Assembly (NCBI GenBank): GCA_004802645.1 | Contig: SRKS01000001.1 | Span: 4,836,001-4,900,000 of the forward strand | Reading direction: 5' to 3' | Origin: Amesomyces nigricolor | Taxonomy: Eukaryota > Ascomycota > Sordariomycetes > Sordariales > Chaetomiaceae | DNA: 64,000 bases | Part shown: positions 56,351 to 64,000 of the stretch, piece after piece | Layout: each line of letters begins with the position of its first letter | Position numbering within the stretch: the stretch's first letter is position 1 | The notes under the pieces: generated by a model | Told to the model about the DNA's origin: nothing | Seen by the model: the letters and a program-made list of their open reading frames with translations, nothing else | The model's database searches: none | Position numbers and translations under genes: made by a program

Positions 56351-57990
56351 GGCGGTTGCTTGCTGCTCTTGGTCCGGCTGACAGATGACGGACGACAAGA
56401 CACCTTGTTGCTCATCTTCGATATCCCTCACCCCCTCGATAACTCTGTTTCTGTCTTCTCTCATCTTCGGCGCGGCGTTTCTCATTGCGATGAAAAGAGG
56501 CTTGCCTGGTTGGTTGGTTGGTTGGTTGGGGGTTGTTGGTCTTCTCTTGTTTTTGAGGGAACACATCCTTGCTTCGTTGTTTTTTCGTTTCTGCTTTCTT
56601 TTTCTCATCTCTCGTTGAATCCCGCCCCCCTCCCCGCCTGCTCTTCAATTCTTTTCTGATCGCGAGGTCTGTTGCTGGCATCAAGCTCCCCTTTGTACAA
56701 ACTCTGTACTTGGGGTTAAGCTTCATGTGAGACCTGATCGGAGCTTGAACTCAGTGGGAGGGGGAGTGTGGTAGAAGTTGGATGTTGTTGGTGTATTGTT
56801 GGAGTGTTGTGGTGGAAGGTGGCCATGATGGAAAGAAAGAACGCACGCATCCCACGCATCGCACGCCCTGTTCATGAATCATCAAATCAATCATCAAATC
56901 AATCTAGCGCGAACGGAACGGATAGAGACGACGACAATTCGAGGCACGGCACGGCATGGCATGTCCTGGTTTTCTGTTTATACACAAGGTTGTTTGGACT
57001 TGACGAATCTTTTGGCGGACTCTGGTTCGCGGTTCGGGGCTTCGTTTTCTGGTTGCTGGCGGGTATGGGGCTCTGGTTGTTCCGTGGCGAGGCGCTGGGG
57101 TGTGATGTGGTGGTAATCGTAATGTATGGCGGGAGGTTGTGGAGGAGGTGGAAGCAGCGCTGAGTTACGGGACGAAGAGGGAGATCAGGCCTTTGGATGT
57201 CAGGCTAGGAGACGGAGTGTTGTCTGGGAACCGGAGGATGCTTGTTTTTGTATTTATAGGAAAGGATCTGAAGGAATGAATGGAAATGATTTGGTCATGC
57301 GGATGTGTTGGGGGGGCGGTTCAGCCTTGGAATGTCGGGTCTTGTGTCCCAGTCTTCCAGGCCCAAGAATCTAGTTTGGTGGTCAAGTGCCATGCTTAGT
57401 AGTTGTCCACCTGCTTAATTGGATAGGAAGCTGAGGGTTGAGCTTCATAATGTCCCGAGAATTCTGGTGGTATGGTTAGAGACAGGGAAGGAGGTCTCAT
57501 GTTCTTCAAGTCGGGCGCTCCTTGTGAGAGGCCAAATCTCGGCATCTCAGAAACAAACGTGTTGTTCCAACTCGTTATTTCTTGTTTTCCTTCTTTGGTT
57601 CTCTGGGAAAAGACGATTCTTTTTGTTAGCTGTGTCCTTGGACATCAAATACCGGCAAGAGATCTCATCTGCTGTGACCTTCCTGTCTGTGGTGGTTGAA
57701 TGGGCCTGGACGGGTGGGGCCGGCCCCTGCAGATCGCTGTTGCAGTTTCTCCACTGTGATCCGCACTGTTGGACCTTGGAACTTGACCCATCTCGACCAT
57801 CTCCAACCTCATCCAACTCAGACTTTCTTGGATAAATAAGGACTATTTTTTTGTTTCTTGCTTGAAATTTGATATTTGTTTACTGCCACTTTGGTCAATT
57901 TGAGTCACCACGCCTGTTACTTTCAGCAAACCAGTTTAAGCCAGGCGTCAGTATCGGTCAGGAGTCAAGGAAGGACGGTAGTGGTTGAAG
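56351..57990. other. Intergenic region between same-strand genes
   Basis: 1.64 kb with no recognisable gene. It includes the 3' UTR of the coiled-coil gene, a short TTGG tandem run at 56509-56530, duplicated ATCAAATCAATC sequence near 56879-56904, and the promoter of the HAD gene. Confidence 0.5.
56509..56530. repeat. Short (GGTT)n tandem repeat
   Basis: About five consecutive GGTT/TTGG units in the 3' flank of the coiled-coil gene. Confidence 0.7.
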
Positions 57991-59611
57991 ATGATTGTTT
58001 CATGCAGGTTTGTCTCCAGCTTCGAGCCATTAAGCCCCCCCGATCTTCCACATCTTCTTAAGTTATGTGTATTGTATTTTATTTGGCTGACCGTTTTTCG
58101 CAGTACTCCCCTGCGGGGCCTGGCATTCTCAGTCAGAGCGAGACCCGCGGCCGCGCTATCGTCAGCAGCAGCAGGCGGGTTCAGGAGATCATTTGCTTCG
58201 AGGGCTGGTGCAAGACCTCTCTGGGCCGCCAATGAGTTGGTGAGGACGAGGCATCAAGCTGGCTCGCCAAGGGGGTTGAAGAGCGACGTGCACCCGGAAG
58301 CGACGGGCAGGGAGCCACCTGCTTTTGCGTTTGCATTTGAGTGAGTCCCTCCTCTCAACGACTGTCCTTGGTTGGATGAGGGAAGTTGAGCGTTGTTACT
58401 GAGTTCTGAACAGCATTGATGGCGTTCTACTCCACGTGTCCAAGCCCATTCCCGGCGCTCCTGAAGTCTTGAAGTTTCTGAACGACTACAACATCCCCTT
58501 CATCCTGCTCACCAACGGTGGCGGCAAGCATGAGACGGAGCGTGTCAAAGACCTGACCAACAAGCTTGGGTTGCAGCTCTCAACAGACAACTTCATCCAG
58601 TCTCATACCCCCTTCCGCGATCTTCTCGAGGGCCCGGATAGCCTCCGCGAGAAGACCGTTCTGGTGACAGGGTCGGACTACGAAAAGTGCCGCGCCATCT
58701 TTAAGGAGTAAGCCAACCATCCCCCCTCCCTTCACGCCTGAAAAACCCCTAACTATCTCAGATACGGCTTCAAAAACGTCATCACCCCCGCTGACATCTA
58801 CCACTCCGACCCCACCATCTTCCCCTTCCAATCCGTCGCCACCTCCACCATGACCGCCCAATCCCTCCCCCGCCCCCTCTTCTCCTCCCCAACCACCAGC
58901 ACCTCCTCCCCACCCCCCACCACCAATCTCAAAATCGACGCCATGTTCGTCCTCAACGACCCGCGGGACTGGGCCCTCGACATCCAAATCCTCACCGACT
59001 TGCTCCTCTCCCACTCTGGCTACGCAGGCACCTATTCCCCACTCAACAACAACCCGTCCCTGCCCAACTGCGGCTGGCAGGCTGACGGGCAGCCCAGACT
59101 CTACTTCAGCAACGCTGACCTGCTTTGGAGTGCGGGTTATCACCTGCCGCGGCTGGGGCAGGGCGCGTTCCAGGCCGCGCTAGCGGGGGTGTGGAGGAGG
59201 ATTACGGGCGGGCATGAGCTGCAGCGCACGAGCATTGGAAAGCCGTATGGGGAGACGTATCGGTTTGCGGAGCGGGTGTTGAGCAGCCATCGGCATGAGG
59301 TGTTGCGGGTGATGCATGAGGGTGAAGATGGTGGGGGCAGGCATGAAGGGACGGTGGGGGCGTTGAAGAGGGTGTATATGGTGGGGGACAATCCCGAGAG
59401 TGATATTGCGGGGGCGAATGGGTATGTCAGTGAGCATGGGACGGAGTGGGTGTCGGTTTTGGTGAAGACGGGGGTGTGGAGTGAGGAGAGGGATGGGGGG
59501 AAGTTGGAGGGGGAGTTTAAGCCCAAGGCGGTGGTGCAGGATGTAATGGGTGCGGTGAGGTGGGCGTTGAAGAGGGAGGGGTGGAAGCAGGGGGATGGGA
59601 AGCTTGAGTGA
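57991..59611 (+). CDS. HAD-superfamily hydrolase, CECR5/HDHD5 type
   Basis: Predicted mitochondrial HAD phosphatase-like protein (yeast YKR070W and human HDHD5 group); the substrate is unknown. Exons 57991-58007, 58104-58340, 58414-58707 and 58762-59611 give 465 aa. The first intron (58008-58103, 96 nt) has no stop and length divisible by three, but GTTTGT, GGCTGACC and TTTCGCAG support splicing. The spliced N-terminus is rich in Arg, Ala and Ser (STPLRGLAFSVRARPAAALSS) and looks like a presequence. Motif I is FDIDGVLLH, with Asp85 and Asp87 formed across the second intron. Motif II is LLTNGGG near 105-111. The C-terminal motif is VGDNPESDIAGANG near 390. A Ser/Pro/Thr insert at about 200-225 lies in the cap region. 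The ATG at 57991 is the first in the frame. Confidence 0.88.
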
Positions 59612-59947
59612 GGAGGGGTGGATGGGTGTAGATAGGTGCGAGGTGAATGTTGGATGTAATACTTAAAAGTTGCAGTATGTGTGTAAGAAAGAGTTACTGG
59701 TTGACACAAATCTCCGGGCCACCGAGTTGGTCAACTGGCAAGACATTGCTCACATACTTAGCAGAGCGTGGCACGCCCAACATTGTGAAGAGCATGGTCT
59801 TTCTTCATGAAGAATAGAGCTTTCGGCATAAGAAGGATTAGCAGACTGAGGTGGCTGTGGAATGAACGATTCTCCGGGTTGGACCCAAGGAGCACTCCCA
59901 TTGCTTGGTAGAGTCCAAAATGTTGCATGTGTTCCAACAAGCTCATT
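59612..59947. other. Intergenic region before the tRNA
   Basis: 336 bp with no gene; the HAD 3' UTR and the upstream flank of the tRNA. Confidence 0.6.
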
Positions 59948-60038
59948 GGCTCGGTGGTCTAGTGGTATGATTCTCGCTTAGGGTTCACCCTACAGCATCT
60001 GTTGCGAGAGGTCCCGGGTTCAATCCCCGGCCGAGCCC
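59948..60038 (+). tRNA. tRNA-Pro(AGG) with intron
   Basis: Acceptor strand GGCTCGG at 59948 pairs with CCGAGCC at 60031-60037, with discriminator C at 60038. The D arm contains the A box TGGTCTAGTGG. The anticodon stem TCTCGC pairs with GCGAGA, the loop carries TTAGGG with anticodon AGG, and a 19-nt intron sits one base 3' of the anticodon. The T arm is GGTCCCGGGTTCAATCCCCGG, split here as GGTCCCGGG and TTCAATCCCCGG; it supplies the B box. The mature sequence closely resembles eukaryotic tRNA-Pro(AGG). T-runs at 60049-60057 serve as the RNA polymerase III terminator. Confidence 0.95.
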
Positions 60039-62896
60039 GTCTAAAGACTTTTATTTTGATATTTTCAGCTTCGAGTTTCTGGATTCTTTTTGGGTGTTTT
60101 CAGCGTCTGTTAGAAGTTTTGAGTCCTGACAAGGCAATAAGACCGAGCGGTGGGTTCTCAAGCTTCCAACAAACGTTTAAACTCCCGTGCTCAGGCCTTC
60201 AATATTCATCTCGATGTCGAACTACCCCCTTGCTCTTGAGACAATGGCCATTTATCTGAGACTTTGGACTTCTCAGTAGCGGCTCCAGGCGAGACATTGT
60301 GCAACAATGTCTCGGCGGCGATAGCTCGAGATCCAAGCGAGGGGTATGGCCTTTTATTGAAGCATATATTGCCAACCCACAGCTAATTGAACATCCGACG
60401 ATGATGCCATGCTATCATGGGACCGAAAATTCCGGGAGTTTATGGACTGTGGCCAGACGGCTTAGCGCAAGCAAGAGAAGAAAGAAGTGTCACCAACTCT
60501 TGTATCCCACGCCTACCAGGCTCGTACCCCGGTGTTGGAGACGAAAGCATCAAGTACAGGAGAGTATCCCAGAAGCGTAAGACCGGAGCAACGTTCAGTC
60601 TTGAACTCTCAATGGTTTCACTGCATGTAGTAGCAGCGGGTAAGCCAATATAGTCCGAAAAGCCGGCGTAAGGTTACAATCTCTCCGCAGCAATCTTCGT
60701 GAGCCGTGTTCCCAGGATGCTTGGCGAGCCCGTGGCCGAGTCCCTGGAACGACCATCGTCTCAGAGCAATCCGATGTTGTTGGCGAGGGCAAAATGGAGG
60801 ATTGGCATGGCATCGAAGTGCCGATTGCGAGATGTTGCCGCTGCTGAGCCATGTCCAGAGCTTGGTCCGTGTCTGCTGAAGGAGCCTGTTCCTTCGTACC
60901 AACCTGGAAACTCCATATCCGAACACGTCAAGGAACCAGCACGGAAGTCAAACTATTCCCAGATATCGACAGCCTTCGGGATTTTGAGACTATGCCCGTG
61001 ACATGGCTTACAGTTTCAGACATGGTCACTTTCACCACGTTACCTAGGTTCCCTCGCCTCTTCCTCTCAACACTCAGCCCGGGAAGCCCGGAGACTGCCT
61101 TCGCCCAGACCAAGAAAGTCTGAGCGGCCGATTCAAGACGACAGCGGAATGGACTCCGGTCGGGTAGATGCGGTCTCGAATTGTGTGACGAAGGGGGATG
61201 GCAACCCATGGACCTGGCAGATCAACGCGTCCCTGGTGGCTCGGTAAGGTCCCGGGTCTTCAATTCGTCGAGTTGACCACCTGCGTTGCATTGTGTGTCT
61301 TGGCCGGCTCATGGGTGTCTCTGGCGGATTCGAATTTTGAGGGCTTCAACAGCGAGACTGGGCCTTGAAACCTAGGGAAGCCACGACCTGGGCATGATGA
61401 GGAGGGGCCAAGCCTCATGCAGGAATTGCGGCTTCCTCTTTCGTCCAGATGTCCCTCCCGTTCCTGACTCACCGCTTCTAGAATGCTGCAAGGAAGAACT
61501 GTAATTCTTGCGCAGCTCCGCAAAAAAATCTCCCTTGCAACATTCCTCATGCCTGGCCTCAACGCAACACTCAAGATGGCGACCCTCAACACCATGGCGA
61601 TGGCTTGGCGATATTCAGCTCCGTTACGGAACGGTGGACCTCCAAACCAAACGATGCGCCAAGGCTCGGCATTTCTTTCGGGGCAGACAGCTCCGGAACC
61701 CCAGGCCTTGGCTTCAGCTAAAATGGAGATGGAGTTCAATTCGGTCGACGCGCTGCCCCGCAAGCCATCTCCCGAACCTTCGTGGTCTTGGCCTTGTCCA
61801 GGTCTGCTCACTTGCGGTCTCGGGCCGAGGGTCGACGCCTCCATACTTGTACAACGCGTGTCAACTCAAGACATCGAGCGGATGCCACAGCCTCCAGGTT
61901 ATCTTTTTGGATATCGCCGACAACGAACCATGGAAGCAGATCGATAAGAAACCATCCAGCCAGGGTCCTGATACCGAGTGTGGGATAGGGCTGCCATTGG
62001 CCGAGACATTGGCATGCAGCCGTTCGGAGCCCAGGCATGCCCCGGTGGCGAGAATCGGTTAGTGCGAACCATGGACGCCGTTTCTGCGTGCTGGACAACA
62101 TCCTAACTGAAATGTCTCTAGCTTCATGATAATGCCGCAAGGAGGCCCGGGATCTGTTCAGATCACTCCTGGCAGTGCGCCTTAAGTCTCCTCGGACAAA
62201 AGCCGCTGAGTTCTTCCCTGCTTCAGGGCCCTCGCATCAATGTTATCGCATCTTCGCGGGATCGCCAACGGGACAAAACGGTGGACCTGCTCCCCAGGTC
62301 TCTGGGCGGGCCAGCCCCCGCTTCGATCCCTGTCATCTCATCGGGGACTCGACCCATGGCCCAGCCATCAGACCAGTTTTGGCAGGTCAGCAATTAACGT
62401 TGCCGGGGGGCTGCGTCTCCCCGGCGCTGGCGGGTTGCGTGCTTCCAGAAGATGCCCCTCCCACGCTGCGTCGGCGAACAGAGTGGCCCAGGCACCCCAG
62501 TATCTGCTGAGCGCCCCCGGTCCTGACCCAAATGTCGCCCAGCGCCGCCGTCCGGTCGCCAAAACTGCAGCGCTGAAATCCCACCAGTTTCCCTCGCTCG
62601 ACACTCACTCACTCCCCTTTCGGTGTCCTGCATTCCAACCCGTCAAACAACCGAAACCCCGCTCAGCGATCTGCGCCGGGCAGAAGACAGCCATGTCCAC
62701 GCTCAACAGACATTAACCGCTCCCTGTCGTCAAGTTGCCCTGCGTCTGCCATCTGAACCCCCGTCGGCTCCATCACCTGCGCCCGAGCGCATCCGCACAT
62801 CGGACGACTCAACCGAACACCGCTTTCCCGGCACCGTCGCGCCGACAACCACGGAGCGGGCCCAGCCTCGCACGGCTGGGAGACTGAGGTCGGAAA
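60039..62896. other. Intergenic region upstream of the OPT transporter
   Basis: 2.9 kb with no recognisable gene. Two overlapping open frames on opposite strands (minus 61260-61844 and plus 61508-62062) are the longest; neither shows a domain. The last 250 bp are C-rich and probably include the promoter and leader of the OPT gene. Confidence 0.45.
60049..60057 (+). terminator. RNA polymerase III terminator of tRNA-Pro
   Basis: Two runs of four T separated by one A, starting 11 bp after the tRNA 3' end. Confidence 0.75.
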
Positions 62897-64000
62897 ATGG
62901 CGATGGGATTCCTCAGGTCCCTGTGGCGGCGGAGGGAAGACGAAGTGGTGCCAGATATGGGCAGCTCGTTGGAGGGGGACTCGACTGGCTTTGCGTCGCT
63001 GAAGCACTTCGAGAAGATGCATCGCCTCGACCCGAATCTGCCCCTGGACGAATTGGAGGAGGTTGACGTCGCCCTGAACACGGCCAACCTCGAAAAGGGG
63101 GCCGAAATCGAGCAGATCTTGGCCGAGGATAACTCGCCATACCCAGAAGTGAGGGCCTCGGTTCGAAACTTCGATGTCGATATGCCCGTCAACACCATAC
63201 GGGCTTGGTCTATTGGCATGTTTCTGTGCACGCTTGGATCTGCCGTCAACATGCTTCTGTCCCTCAGGAACCCGAGCATCTCACTCACCACTTTTGTCAT
63301 CCAATTGATCGCCTACCCTCTGGGCTTGCTGTGGGACCTGATATTCCCCGATCGCGTGTTCAACATCTGGGGTCTCAAGTTCAACTTCAAGCCGGGGCCG
63401 TTCAACTTCAAGGAGCACGTTATTATCGTGGTCATGTCGAACGTAGGTGGATTTGGCTCGTGTTTGTGGTTGATTGCTAATTAGTTTCTAGGCCGCCTAC
63501 GGTGGTGGCGCTCTCTACGCGACGGATGTTATCATCGCACAGCGCATGTGGTACAATCAGGACTTTGGGTGGTTGTGGCAGATCATGTTTGGCATCACGA
63601 CGCTCTGCACCGGCTACGGGCTGGCTGGTCTGGCACGGAGGTTTCTCGTCTGGCCCGCCGCCATGATCTGGCCCACCGATCTAGTCAACTGCGCCCTCTT
63701 CTACACCCTTCACGACCACTCCCCGTCGGATCCGTCGAGGGCCAACGGATGGAGAATCAGTCGCTACAAGTGGTTCATGCTGGTTTTCGCTGGCTCCTTC
63801 TTGTGGTATTGGTTCCCCGGCTTTCTCTTCCAGGGTCTGTCGTGGTTCTGTTGGCTCACCTGGATCTGGCCAGACAACGTCGTCGTCAACCAGGTCTTTG
63901 GTGGTTACAGTGGTTACGGCCTGTTTCCGATGACTCTGGTAGGCAAAGATTCCGCTGCTCGCCAAACATGCTGCTAACTCCTTTTAGGACTGGAGTATCG
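62897..64000 (+). CDS. Oligopeptide transporter, OPT family (5' part)
   Basis: Proton-coupled importer of small peptides or modified peptides at the plasma membrane; the gene leaves the window. Exons 62897-63442 and 63492-63938 are complete, and exon 3 begins at 63988 with DWSI. The 331 complete codons show a hydrophilic N-terminus of about 100 residues (with RNFDVDMPVNTIRAW), then membrane segments at about 102-123 (WSIGMFLCTLGSAVNMLL) and 134-152. The OPT block FNFKEHVIIVVMSN joins AAYGGGALYATDVI across the first intron. Further spans and FPGFLFQGLSWFCWLTWIWPDN follow, then GYSGYGLFPMTLDWS. A full member would be about 750-900 aa. Substrate specificity cannot be read from this part. Confidence 0.93.

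Noticed and set aside
57985..57990. Upstream start of the HAD gene at a TTG
   Set aside because: An ATG follows two codons later in the same frame and gives a sensible presequence.

Overview
The window is nuclear DNA of a filamentous ascomycete, most likely a Sordariomycete of the Sordariales type. Support comes from short (about 50-95 nt) GT-AG introns with CTGAC/CTAAC-like branch points just before the acceptor, GC-rich coding sequence, and a set of recognisable fungal orthologues: Rec8, SCO1, COMPASS Spp1, FlbC, NIMA kinase, D-arabinono-lactone oxidase and a DUF3433 protein. There are no operons, CRISPR arrays or insertion sequences, and I recognise no transposon or virus.

Layout. 1-11978 is gene-dense: the last exon of a probable Rab escort protein (+), meiotic cohesin rec8 (-), choline kinase (-), SCO1 (-) divergent from Spp1 (+), and a small BLOC-1 CNL1-like coiled-coil protein (-). 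14352-16122 holds an eight-exon secreted GDSL/CE2-type esterase (+). From 16123 to 32658 only one gene is recognisable, the C2H2 conidiation regulator flbC (-, 23235-24265), between gaps of about 7.1 and 8.4 kb. 32659-48071 is dense again: NIMA kinase (-) divergent from an ankyrin/double-BTB protein (+), D-arabinono-1,4-lactone oxidase (-), an APH-type phosphotransferase (-), a DUF3433 membrane protein (-) and a low-complexity protein (-). A third gap (48072 to about 53830) precedes a conserved coiled-coil protein (+) whose reading frame has no usable ATG at its 5' end. The right end has a CECR5-type HAD hydrolase (+), an intron-containing tRNA-Pro(AGG) (+), and the first exons of an oligopeptide (OPT) transporter (+) that runs off the window.

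The genes do not form one pathway. They are ordinary housekeeping, cell-cycle, meiotic and developmental genes with some secreted and membrane functions, and I found no convincing new multi-gene system. The best leads are the 847-nt ATG-free start of the coiled-coil gene, three stop-less introns of length divisible by three (flbC, the phosphotransferase, the CECR5-like gene), the gene-poor surroundings of flbC, and repeated TACTCCGTA elements around the phosphotransferase and DUF3433 genes. Splice sites and starts were read by eye, and each multi-exon model was checked for frame continuity.
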